DNA from: Synechococcus sp. CBW1107
Lineage (GTDB): Bacteria > Cyanobacteriota > Cyanobacteriia > PCC-6307 > Cyanobiaceae
Direction of reading: 5' to 3'
Assembly (NCBI RefSeq): GCF_015841355.1
Contig: NZ_CP064908.1
Location: forward strand, 1,488,001 to 1,552,000
DNA length: 64,000 bases
A program made the position numbers and the translations under genes. The notes under the pieces were generated by a model. It made no database searches. It saw only the letters and a list, made by a program, of their open reading frames with translations, and was not told where the DNA came from. Shown piece by piece: positions 7,634-15,509 of this stretch; position 1 is the first letter of the stretch, and each line of letters begins with the position of its first letter.

Positions 7634-8554
7634 ATGGCAGATATCACCGCCGTTACTGGTGCCGGCCTGGCCGCAGGAGCCGCCGCCGCTGCCAAGGTCC
7701 GAAAGGGTCTGGATCGCACCACCAAAGTCCTGGCGGTGGCTGCCGGCACGGTTGCGGCTTCGCTCAGCGAGCTCAACAACTTCGGGGTTGACCCCCAGCT
7801 CATCAGCCGCATCACATCTGCGGCCTCCAATCACAGCGTGGCTGCAGCAGATCTGCTGGCCAAGCTGCCCGGGGAACTGGAGCACTACGGCACCGCAGCG
7901 GTTGATGGCTTCCTCAAGGGGGGCGATGCCCTCGGCAAGCACTGGTCCCACATCGAAAGCCGTTTCAACTCCCCCCACCTGGCCGCCGATGCGGCCAATG
8001 GCATCTGGGAGGACGGCTCGGTCAACATTAGCCGCGGCTCCAGCGACATGAGCTGGCTGGAGCGACTCCGGGCCAGCACGGACAACCACCTCGATGGACT
8101 GATCGCCGCAGCTCAGACCCCTGAGTTCTGGCAGCGCACCCTCGGCAATGCCGTGGAGGCCAGTGCCTATTCAGCAGCGATCACCGCGGTGGATCAACTG
8201 CTGGTGCACCGCGACCTGTTGCTCAACGGCACAGCCGATGAACGCAAAGAGAGGCTCTTGCAGATCCTGCAGACCAGCGGCTTGATGGCTGCGGGAGCGC
8301 TGCCTGTCTCGGTGTTTCTGGCAGTGGCACTGATGCTCGTGCCTGGCCTGGCGGTGGTAATGGGTCCGCTGGGGGTGATCGGCAGTGCCGGACTCGGGTT
8401 GAGGCTGATCACCTCTGCCGTGCGTCATCCCAGCCAGCAGGAGCGGAAGGCGGTCCAGCAGTTGCAGGGCTTCCTGCAGGAGCTGGCCTATGCCCAGCAG
8501 CGCGATAGCGACGGCAATCTGACCATCACCGTGCAGGCCCAGCCGGCGAGCTGA
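7634..8554 (+). CDS. Opposite-strand prophage protein with C-terminal membrane segments (function unknown)
   Basis: This 306-residue protein is encoded against the direction of its late-gene neighbours, as phage cargo genes often are. Residues 1-40 are Ala/Gly-rich and amphipathic. The middle is helical and soluble. A strongly hydrophobic region near residues 222-260 (LPVSVFLAVALMLVPGLAVV and a following glycine-rich segment) suggests one or two membrane passes. The C-terminal 45 residues are helical and charged. No family is recognised. The ATG at 7634 is chosen; an in-frame ATG at 7610 is the alternative. An operator-like motif precedes it. Its position suggests a gene expressed in the lysogen, which is inference. 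Confidence 0.6.
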   Translation: MADITAVTGAGLAAGAAAAAKVRKGLDRTTKVLAVAAGTVAASLSELNNFGVDPQLISRITSAASNHSVAAADLLAKLPGELEHYGTAAVDGFLKGGDALGKHWSHIESRFNSPHLAADAANGIWEDGSVNISRGSSDMSWLERLRASTDNHLDGLIAAAQTPEFWQRTLGNAVEASAYSAAITAVDQLLVHRDLLLNGTADERKERLLQILQTSGLMAAGALPVSVFLAVALMLVPGLAVVMGPLGVIGSAGLGLRLITSAVRHPSQQERKAVQQLQGFLQELAYAQQRDSDGNLTITVQAQPAS

Positions 8555-8591
8555 TCGGCTGAGACTTCTCGGGATCAGGATTGTGGCTCCC

Positions 8592-8774
8592 TTACCCGGC
8601 CCTGGTGGCCGGGCTGTCATCGAGCGTCGGGCTGCTGCTTGCATTGGCCGTGGCCAGGGCCAGCTGGTGGCACAGCTCCTCGACCGTGACTTCCATGCCT
8701 ACGTGGAGCATCTGGACTTGGAGGCGGCTTGAGCCGCTGGGCTCTCCATCAGCCCGCCGGATCCGGCAGCTCAT
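8592..8774 (-). CDS. Very small hypothetical phage protein
   Basis: The frame encodes up to 60 residues. The C-terminal 39 (from an internal ATG at 8711; MLHVGMEVTVEELCHQLALA) have normal codon use and look helical. The longer version starts inside the end of the preceding gene. Either start is possible. No family is recognised. Confidence 0.45.
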   Translation of the reverse strand: MSCRIRRADGEPSGSSRLQVQMLHVGMEVTVEELCHQLALATANASSSPTLDDSPATRAG

Positions 8775-9921
8775 CCAGTACAGGCGCCGAGCGCCGGGCC
8801 GGCAGGTAGATCCATTCCCCCGCCGGCAGTTGGGTGGAGGGCAGATAACCCGGCACCAGCAGTTGCATCCCGGCCGGGATCGGCGTGGTGGAGCGGTAGA
8901 GGGGCAACAGCAGGGTGGTGCCTGCCGGCAGGGGTTCCTCGCTGGGCCAGCTGCTCAGCTCCGAGTTGAACTGACGCAGCAGGGAGAGGCTGAGGTTCTG
9001 CTCGGCCGCCACGCTGCTGAGCGTGTCGCCTTCCACGCTGATGTAAGTCTCGCTCTGCTGCACCACCGGGTTGAGGCTGCGCAGCTTGCTTTCCGTGGTG
9101 CCGTGCCGGCCGGCCAGCACCGCCAGGGAGTCGCCCTCGACAGCGGTGATCGTCTGGGTGCTCTCCAGCTGGGGGTTGATCCGCCGCAAGGTGGCCACGG
9201 TGGTGCTGTAGCGCTCGGCGATCAGGTTCAAGGTGTCGCCATCGCGCAGCACCAAGACGCTGTGGGGTCTGAGCACCAGCTGGATCGCTTCCCCCAGCAG
9301 CGGCTGAACCAGCAGGCCGATGCCGCCGGGGCCGTAATCCGCCCCGAAGTGCATCACCTGACAGCCGGCGAACTGGGCCCGCCCGCCACTGGGCAGGCCG
9401 CCCTGGGGCGAGAGCTGGGCCAGGTCCCCGAGCCACATCACCCCCTGGCAAGGGGCCTGCACCGTGCCCAGCAGCGACGGATCCCAGGGCAGCGGCGCCT
9501 CGTCGCGGCAGCCCGGTGTGCCCCAATTCAGTTCAGCAGCCAGCCAGTCGAAGGTGTTGCTGGTGCTCACCGGCAGGATCGCCGCCCGGCAGAGGTAGCC
9601 CCGCAGGAGCACATCGCCCGGGTCGGTGAGAGCGGTGTCGTTGTAGCCGCTGACGATGCCGCTCTGCTCGAGGAAGCAGTCGATCACGTGCCGGCGAATC
9701 GGAATGGGGTTGCGGCTCTCGGGCCGGTCCACTTCAAACAGGCAGAGGCGGGCATTGGCGTAGGGCTGCAGCGCCAGCCAGAGAGGCGCGGCCGCCGCCG
9801 ACTGGGCCAGCCGGCTGTCGATCGCCGGGGTGGCTGCAGGAAGAGACACCAGCTGGCCCCAGAGCGGCGCACCCCGCAGGGGGTTGAGGCCCTGGTTCAG
9901 CGGTGAGAGGGGCTTCTCCAT
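8749..9921 (-). CDS. Phage virion-region protein with three LysM-like repeats
   Basis: This 390-residue protein has an N-terminal domain of about 215 residues with no recognised family. Three LysM-like repeats follow at about 225-250 (LRDGDTLNLIAERYSTTV), 259-285 (VEGDSLAVLAGRHGTTESKL) and 295-320 (VEGDTLSSVAAEQNLSLSLL). LysM modules bind N-acetylglucosamine polymers such as peptidoglycan. A Pro-rich tail ends the protein. Its place among portal-side head genes suggests a structural role with contact to the cell wall, or a lysis-related role. The gene is 3 bp from the preceding one and overlaps the next small one. Confidence 0.7.
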   Translation of the reverse strand: MEKPLSPLNQGLNPLRGAPLWGQLVSLPAATPAIDSRLAQSAAAAPLWLALQPYANARLCLFEVDRPESRNPIPIRRHVIDCFLEQSGIVSGYNDTALTDPGDVLLRGYLCRAAILPVSTSNTFDWLAAELNWGTPGCRDEAPLPWDPSLLGTVQAPCQGVMWLGDLAQLSPQGGLPSGGRAQFAGCQVMHFGADYGPGGIGLLVQPLLGEAIQLVLRPHSVLVLRDGDTLNLIAERYSTTVATLRRINPQLESTQTITAVEGDSLAVLAGRHGTTESKLRSLNPVVQQSETYISVEGDTLSSVAAEQNLSLSLLRQFNSELSSWPSEEPLPAGTTLLLPLYRSTTPIPAGMQLLVPGYLPSTQLPAGEWIYLPARRSAPVLDELPDPAG

Positions 9922-9924
9922 CGC

Positions 9925-10422
9925 TCAGCCCCGCACCAGTGCTCCCTGGAAGGGATCCGGGTTGCACTGGCGCCAGTTCTGCAGCCTTGGCAGCAGCAGC
10001 GCCAGCTGGCCGATGTGCTGGCTGCGCTGCTTCCCCAGCACCACCGCCGGCGAGGGGCCCGCAGGATTCCACTCGCTCTCGGTTTCCTCCAGCAGCAGCT
10101 CGGTGGCGTACTCCACCACCGCCAACTTGCTCAGCGGCAGCGGGTTGGGTACGACGCCACCAGCCACGCCCTTACGGCTGCTGCGGATCGGAGCGTTGAG
10201 ATCGTCCGGCGTCAGTGCCGCTAGCCGCTGGTCCAGTTCGGCAATGGCATCGAGGTGACGCTGAGCTGTGCAGACACCCGTGGGGTATTCGGTCTGCAGC
10301 TGGGCCATCTCCCTATTCAGTGCCGACAGGGCCGCACTGGTGACGGGGATGGACAGGGCGATGCGCAGCGCCTCGCTGTCGCCGGGCCGCCAGCTGCAGG
10401 TGGGTGGAGAGGGCTGGGTCAT
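9925..10422 (-). CDS. Phage head protein downstream of portal
   Basis: This 165-residue protein is encoded 19 bp after the portal gene and 3 bp before the LysM-repeat gene. It has a helical N-terminal half (ALSALNREMAQLQTEYPTGV, AELDQRLAALTPDDL) and a C-terminal half ending in LPRLQNWRQCNPDPFQGALV. No family is recognised. Position and size suggest a head-completion or connector protein. Confidence 0.6.
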   Translation of the reverse strand: MTQPSPPTCSWRPGDSEALRIALSIPVTSAALSALNREMAQLQTEYPTGVCTAQRHLDAIAELDQRLAALTPDDLNAPIRSSRKGVAGGVVPNPLPLSKLAVVEYATELLLEETESEWNPAGPSPAVVLGKQRSQHIGQLALLLPRLQNWRQCNPDPFQGALVRG

Positions 10423-10441
10423 GTCCTCTCTTGCCAGCAGC

Positions 10442-12016
10442 TCACTCGCCAGGGATCGCCAGCCCCAACTGCTTCCGCAACTCCGCCGCGTCGATCACCC
10501 CCCGCTCATGCAGCACCAGCCACTCCTGCACCGAGGGCTCGGGTTTGCACGCTGGCTGCGGCGGCACCAGTGGGCAGATCTCCACCGTGCAGACCTCGGC
10601 ACCTGTGAGCTTCTCGCCGGTGAGCCGGGTCCACTGCTGCAGCAGGGTGCTGAGCATCGAACGTTTCTGACCCGCCAACGACTGCAGCACCGCAAAGCTC
10701 TGGCCGGCAGTGAGCGAAATCTCCAGCTCGGTGCGGGCCGGGCCGTGGCCGCCTGCAGGGATCAGGGCGTCACGCCGCATCGCCTCCTCCAGCTGCAGCA
10801 GGTAGCCGCGGTGCTCCGCCAGTGAGCGGGCTTCTATTTCGACCCACTGGAACTTGGCTCCCTCGGGCAGATCCATGAAGGAGGAGGTGGAGAGCACCAG
10901 CCGCTGCGGACGCTGACCTTCTGCGCCGGTCCCTGCAGCAGAGCCGAGGGCGCCGTCACTGCGCCGGAAGCCGTAGGCATCCACCAGCCCTGTGCGCACG
11001 CCCACCGGCAGGGCCGTGCGGGAGAGGAGGTCTTCGTAGTCGCTGCGGCAGCGGTAGTGGTTGAGGTACTGATGGGCCAGGCCCAGGTGGGGCAGATCGC
11101 CCTCGCCAAAGGCGGTGCCATCCACCGAGTACCAAAGGGCCGGCAGGTCAAAGCGCTGGGGCAGCAGCGAAGGCTCACCCACAGGCACCACGTCGTAGCC
11201 ATCGACAGCGCCGGGGTTGGGGTTGGCCTGCCAGCTGCGCAGCACCAGGCCGTCATCCGTCACCGAGAGGCTGCGGTACAGCCAGGCCGCCGGATCCGGT
11301 ACCAGCCCGCCGTGGGCGTCGAGCACCACCATGGGCACCGCTGCATTGCCACTGGCGAACCGGGGAGGCAGGGCCTGGCGGCGCGGTTCGCGCCAGACGA
11401 TCTCCACCGGCCCCGATGCCGGGGCACCGGTGGCGCCGTCGGTGGGCAGGCGCCAGTTGAGCAGGTCTCCCCGGGGCACCAGCTGCAACCGCGGCAACGA
11501 GAGCCGGTCGCCCTTGGCCAGGGCTTCCAGTCGATCCCCTTCTGAGGGCCAGCGGTGCTGGGGCGGCAGCTGCAGGATCAGGCAGCCGCCATCCCGCAGG
11601 GTGAGCAGGTCGGCCAGGAACAGGAACACCCCCAGGTCAGTTCCCTGGCCGTCCACATCGGTGGCCACCCGGCTGAGGGAATCAGGCAGCTGCTGCCAGG
11701 CCAGCCGCGACAGCATCCCGGCGTAGGTGCGCAGGGCGTCGCGGTAGAAGCCGGTGGGCCGAGCCGCTTCCAGGCGCTTGAGGTAGCAGGACTCGGGCTC
11801 CTCGATGCCGCGGGGCAGATACACCGGCCGGCGGCTGGTGCCGTCAGGGAGCTCCAGCAGGGTCCAGCAGTCGTAGACCAACTGCAAGCGGTCACTCAGG
11901 CCGCTGAGGGTTGGGTGCTCCAGCCAGGGGGGCTGAGCTGGGGCGTGGGGCTGCGTCTCTTGTGGGGAGGAGGGGCTGCGGGGGGTAGTTGTCCTGCGTC
12001 GGCGGGTGGTGGGCAC
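10442..12016 (-). CDS. Phage portal protein (DUF4055-like)
   Basis: The 524-residue protein resembles the DUF4055 group of portal proteins. It has the early LPRGIEEPESCYLKRLEAAR and GFYRDALRTYAGMLSR segments, a central beta-rich region, then LGLAHQYLNHYRCRSDYEDLL and the helical stem segment AEHRGYLLQLEEAMRRDAL. Portals form the 12-subunit ring through which DNA enters the head. The N-terminal 30 residues are basic and low in complexity. The gene follows terminase in the late-gene direction, but a low-GC plus-strand gene and its flanks lie between them. Confidence 0.8.
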   Translation of the reverse strand: MPTTRRRRTTTPRSPSSPQETQPHAPAQPPWLEHPTLSGLSDRLQLVYDCWTLLELPDGTSRRPVYLPRGIEEPESCYLKRLEAARPTGFYRDALRTYAGMLSRLAWQQLPDSLSRVATDVDGQGTDLGVFLFLADLLTLRDGGCLILQLPPQHRWPSEGDRLEALAKGDRLSLPRLQLVPRGDLLNWRLPTDGATGAPASGPVEIVWREPRRQALPPRFASGNAAVPMVVLDAHGGLVPDPAAWLYRSLSVTDDGLVLRSWQANPNPGAVDGYDVVPVGEPSLLPQRFDLPALWYSVDGTAFGEGDLPHLGLAHQYLNHYRCRSDYEDLLSRTALPVGVRTGLVDAYGFRRSDGALGSAAGTGAEGQRPQRLVLSTSSFMDLPEGAKFQWVEIEARSLAEHRGYLLQLEEAMRRDALIPAGGHGPARTELEISLTAGQSFAVLQSLAGQKRSMLSTLLQQWTRLTGEKLTGAEVCTVEICPLVPPQPACKPEPSVQEWLVLHERGVIDAAELRKQLGLAIPGE

Positions 12017-12139
12017 TGGCTGCTGCTTGTGGCCACATCTCTTGCCAGTGGCAGCAATGAACGGCAGGAAGGACCATGCAGGATCGGCATGGATTCGGTC
12101 AAGGCGTCAGAACAAGCAGGGTGATCAGAGCAGGGCTTT

Positions 12140-12156
12140 GCGTTCTTATGTGGGTC
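12140..12156 (+). repeat. Direct repeat copy 1
   Basis: GCGTTCTTATGTGGGTC differs at one base from the copy at 12240-12256. Confidence 0.8.
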
Positions 12157-12239
12157 CGGTGAAGATCCACGCGAGATGAGCTCCCGGGACAGGATTGACT
12201 GCCGTGCAGCCGGCCTAAGCTTCTACTTTTGATGGCTAC

Positions 12240-12256
12240 GCGTTCTTATGTGGATC
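12240..12256 (+). repeat. Direct repeat copy 2
   Basis: GCGTTCTTATGTGGATC matches copy 1 at 16 of 17 bases, 100 bp away. It lies about 90 bp before the start of the low-GC gene and may be a regulatory site or the scar of a cassette insertion. Confidence 0.8.
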
Positions 12257-12346
12257 ACGAAGCGGCGGGCTATTTCTTGGTAAAGGCCCGCTCATTTAGT
12301 ATTAGATAGCGAACTCAAAGCACTTTAGGCCACAATTCCTAAGCAC

Positions 12347-13069
12347 ATGTCAAATTCGACGCCTCTCGCGGATTTTCTTGACGACCCAAAGAACTCAACC
12401 TCGCGTGAGCGCCTGCTCGCTCATCGACTGATCTATGAGTTAAAGCTTGCATCCGCGCGCGCTGGCGTCGATCTCCGAGTCTACGAACCCGATGTTGACC
12501 GAGATGGCTTTGACCTAGTTCTAGAATCTGAGGACGCGCTTCGCAAGGTTCAAACTAAGGTTGTGCAGCAGGATGCAACTACTAATTCTTGGTGCATTCA
12601 CAAGGGATTTCTGCGACCGGACCCGTGGTTTTCTGAGCATCACGGACTGCATCCTACGGTCGCTGGGGCCGGAATGAACGGTGCGATTCTAGTGATGGAC
12701 TTGGCATATCCTCACGATGAATTGCAGGTGACATACCGGTACTTCGACATGTTTGTCCTTACGGCGCGCGAACTCGCGCTGGCTCCATCTGGAGCCGCGA
12801 ATGAGAAGAAGATCCTTCCATTCCTCAGCGAGCTCTCCGCAGATCCGCTTCGCGGCCGGATCTCTGTGCCTTCTTGGATGTTTGTGCGTGTGAAAGACAC
12901 TGACGCACTGCTTTCACTTCTGGGGATGTACTCACTCAGAGGCACGCATTGGCAGCATATATTGAGGAATGCCGCAGCCTCCTATCGGGGCTTGCCCGAC
13001 GCCCAGGGCGAGTATCAGGGATGGCATCGAGCAGCTGAGGAGGAAATCGCCTCATTGACCTTGTTGTGA
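12347..13069 (+). CDS. Low-GC PD-(D/E)XK-like nuclease, prophage cargo and possible defence gene
   Basis: This 240-residue protein has the core of a restriction-endonuclease-like fold. A helix contains Glu31 (LLAHRLIYELKLA). GFDLVLE with Asp56 follows, then VQTK with Gln69 and Lys71, matching D-x(n)-(E/Q)-x-K. The rest has no recognised family. Composition is clearly unlike the neighbours: bases 12541-12600 are 26/60 G+C, while the portal gene is far richer. It is on the plus strand between minus-strand late genes, with a pair of 17-bp direct repeats upstream. Orphan nucleases of this kind in prophages can be restriction or defence genes. No partner methylase or second subunit is visible, so the role is inferred. 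Confidence 0.65.
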   Translation: MSNSTPLADFLDDPKNSTSRERLLAHRLIYELKLASARAGVDLRVYEPDVDRDGFDLVLESEDALRKVQTKVVQQDATTNSWCIHKGFLRPDPWFSEHHGLHPTVAGAGMNGAILVMDLAYPHDELQVTYRYFDMFVLTARELALAPSGAANEKKILPFLSELSADPLRGRISVPSWMFVRVKDTDALLSLLGMYSLRGTHWQHILRNAAASYRGLPDAQGEYQGWHRAAEEEIASLTLL

Positions 13070-13179
13070 GCCCTTGTTCGCAGCTGTCTAGCTTGCCGTT
13101 GCAGCTGAAGGAGTGATCAGGGACGTGTAACGAGCATTCAGGCTTCCTCGAAGGCCGCTCCGCAGCTAAACTTAGGTAT

Positions 13180-13881
13180 TCACTGAAGTGGAAAAGCAAC
13201 TACCCGGAGTGAGCACGCATCGACGATCTGAACCCACCGCTCGCAAGTAATCCCTAGTCTCTCCATCATCTCTCCCGCTCCGACTCCGGAAGTGAGCAAC
13301 CGCTGCCCCCGCGCATGAATCTCCCGCCATGTCGGCGGCACCTTCAGCAAAAATCCGTTGTCTCGCAGAAAGTGCGTGATCTCCCCATTGGCATAGGTGC
13401 GCCCGTAGGGCCGAAATGGACCCCGTGAGGGGTCGTAGCGGCGGGCCGCCTTGATCAGCCCGATCATCGCCAGCTGCAGCAGGTCCTCCTTGGGGTGAAC
13501 AGTGCGCCGAGCGAAGTTGCCGGCGATCTTCTCCGCCAGGTCCATGTGCTCCAGCGCCAGGGCATCAGCAGCGGCATGGGGCCGTACAGCTCGCTGCCGC
13601 CGGTGCCTGCAACGCATCTGCTGCTTTCCCTGAGCTCTGGGTGGGTGATGCCCCGGCGTCTGCAGGTTGATCTCCAGCTGCTGTGCCCGGGCATGGCATG
13701 CCGGCTGCCGGTGACGCCGTTGGTTGAGCATTTGAGCCACACCTGCGGCATCACCCACCAGTACAACTGTCATCGGGAGCTCCAGCTGCACAGCAGCCGG
13801 AGTCAGCACGGCAGAGGGTGGGCTCTCCACCAGGGATGGCGTGGAATCTTCCCGCACCGCGGACACCAGCGGCTTGCTCAT
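13180..13881 (-). CDS. Phage-encoded sigma-70-like factor lacking region 4
   Basis: The ATG overlaps the stop of the large terminase gene (ATGA), which fixes the start. The first 105 of 233 residues form a low-similarity extension with a basic patch near 80-100. A clear sigma region 2 follows: ALEHMDLAEKIAGNFARR, then KEDLLQLAMIGLIKAARRYD and YGRTYANGEITHFLRDNGF. PPTWREIHARGQRL and LGITCERW resemble region 3. The protein stops where region 4 (-35 recognition) would begin. The last 40 codons are lower in GC than the rest. It might direct RNA polymerase to late promoters with extended -10 elements, or it may be truncated. Confidence 0.75.
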   Translation of the reverse strand: MSKPLVSAVREDSTPSLVESPPSAVLTPAAVQLELPMTVVLVGDAAGVAQMLNQRRHRQPACHARAQQLEINLQTPGHHPPRAQGKQQMRCRHRRQRAVRPHAAADALALEHMDLAEKIAGNFARRTVHPKEDLLQLAMIGLIKAARRYDPSRGPFRPYGRTYANGEITHFLRDNGFLLKVPPTWREIHARGQRLLTSGVGAGEMMERLGITCERWVQIVDACSLRVVAFPLQ

Positions 13882-15509
13882 CGGCTCACCAGCAGTGGCG
13901 TCACCACCGGCTGGATGCCCTGGGCCTTCCAGTAGCGGCCCTCCAGCCACAGGGCGCCGTGGCAGAAGGCATCCACCAAGTCCTTGCTGCCCTTGGGGAA
14001 GCGGATCGCTTCTTCCACCAGCGGCTGGGCGCGGTGGTGAAAGCGGATTTGACCTGCTTCCACCAAGGGGGCGACGGCATGGGCGCGGGTTTCCTTGCTG
14101 CCGCGGGCCGTGATCGGCAACATTCCCGGCACGCGGCGCCGGAGCGTCTGCAGCACCGCCGGGCCGTTGGCGGCGTCCTCGATCAGCACGGCATGGGGGC
14201 GCAGACCCTGCTGCTCCAGCGCCTCCAGGCAGCCCAGTAGGAAGCGGATCACCTCCGGCAGGCCAAAGCGGTGCCGTGTGGCCCACAGCACCTCGATCTC
14301 CAACGCCTGCGGGTTCTGGTGCCCCTGTGGTTCACCCGATTGGGGGATGCCATTCCGGGCTGGTGGTGCCAACAGCCCGGCCAGGCAGAAGCCGCAGTAG
14401 TCGCTCTCCGCCTCCCCCTTGAAGCTCAGGTCACAAGAGAGAGCCAGCAGGGCGTACGGGCGCTGGCTGCCGTCCTCGCGAGGGAAGGACGGCCGGATCC
14501 ACTCGCGCAGGAAGATCGATCCGCTCGCCGGGCTGGGCCGCTGCTGATAGAGCGCCGCCCACCAGTAGGCACCGAGGCGGGCGCGGATCTTGAGCAGTTC
14601 CGGCAGGGGGAACCTCTCCGGGCAAAGCGCCTCGCCCGCCTGTCGCCAGTCGGGGATCAGGGTGCAGCTGGGCGGCAGCTTGGGCCGTTCGGCCGGGTCC
14701 TCGGCGATCGCGGGCAGATCAAGCACGGTCCACTGCTGCGGCGCCTCGCCGAGCTCCTGCTCGTACAACCAGCCGATCACGTCCTGGTGGTCCCAGCGGG
14801 TGAGCACCACCACCTGGGCCGAGAGATTCGGCTGCTCCCTGCCGTCCGGTCCCAGCACCGAGGCCGGTTCGGCGCGGGTGAGCCACACCGAGCGCAGCCA
14901 GTCGATCAGCTTCTGGCGCAGCGCAGGGCTGGCCGCATCACCGGGGCCCTTGTAGGGGTCGTCGATGATCCCCAAGCTGTAGCCCTTGCCCGTGAACGGG
15001 CCATCCACACCAGCAGCAATGCAGCCACCGCGCTGGCGGGTCAGCCAGTTGCCCACAGCAGACGAGTCGCGGGCCAGCAGGTGGCCCGTCACCCGGTAAA
15101 AGTGGCGCGCTTCTCTGGAGTGGGCGTAGGCCAGCTCAGCTGAGTACGAGGCGATCGCCGAGAAGAGGTGCGGGTAGCGCTGCAGGAAGTAGGCCGGGAA
15201 CAGCTTGGACACCAGGAGGCTTTTCCCGAGCCGGGGCGGACAGGTGACGATCAAGCGGCTCAGCTGGCCATCGGCGACGGCCTGGAGCAGCTCGATCAGT
15301 TGCTCGGCCCAGCGGTGGAAGCCGTAGCGGGGGTAGGCCTCGGCAATGAAGCTACGCAGGCTCTGGGGCTCTGCTGGCTCGGCTGCCATGGCCATGGGGA
15401 GGTGCAGCAGGCCGCTGTCACCCCAGGGGTCGAGCGCAGGCAGCAGCAGACCGCCGCTGTCTGCGGCAGGACGCTGCACAAGGGCCGTAGGTGAAGGAGC
15501 GCAGGTCAT
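13878..15509 (-). CDS. Phage terminase large subunit
   Basis: The 543-residue protein is the packaging ATPase-nuclease. Residues near 95 carry Walker A (CPPRLGKSLLVSKLF). Walker B follows as LGIIDDPYKG, and VVVLTRWDHQDVIGWLYE matches the coupling motif common in this family. The C-terminal half has the RNase H-like nuclease, with ALSCDLSFKGEAESDY as first acidic motif, LIEDAANG in the middle and KDLVDAFCHGALW near the end. The ATG overlaps the stop of the small subunit gene as ATGA, and its own stop overlaps the sigma gene start the same way. The three products are therefore probably translationally coupled. Confidence 0.92.
   Translation of the reverse strand: MTCAPSPTALVQRPAADSGGLLLPALDPWGDSGLLHLPMAMAAEPAEPQSLRSFIAEAYPRYGFHRWAEQLIELLQAVADGQLSRLIVTCPPRLGKSLLVSKLFPAYFLQRYPHLFSAIASYSAELAYAHSREARHFYRVTGHLLARDSSAVGNWLTRQRGGCIAAGVDGPFTGKGYSLGIIDDPYKGPGDAASPALRQKLIDWLRSVWLTRAEPASVLGPDGREQPNLSAQVVVLTRWDHQDVIGWLYEQELGEAPQQWTVLDLPAIAEDPAERPKLPPSCTLIPDWRQAGEALCPERFPLPELLKIRARLGAYWWAALYQQRPSPASGSIFLREWIRPSFPREDGSQRPYALLALSCDLSFKGEAESDYCGFCLAGLLAPPARNGIPQSGEPQGHQNPQALEIEVLWATRHRFGLPEVIRFLLGCLEALEQQGLRPHAVLIEDAANGPAVLQTLRRRVPGMLPITARGSKETRAHAVAPLVEAGQIRFHHRAQPLVEEAIRFPKGSKDLVDAFCHGALWLEGRYWKAQGIQPVVTPLLVSR

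Larger units (their letters stand above)
12017..12346. other. Gap with paired 17-bp direct repeats before the low-GC gene
   Basis: This 330-bp stretch separates the portal gene start from the low-GC plus-strand gene. It contains two direct repeats exactly 100 bp apart (see next entries). Base composition falls visibly from about 12220 onward. No gene is supported here. Confidence 0.6.

Noticed and set aside
12347-13069. Restriction-modification system
   Set aside because: No methyltransferase or specificity gene is near, so only a lone nuclease-like gene is supported.
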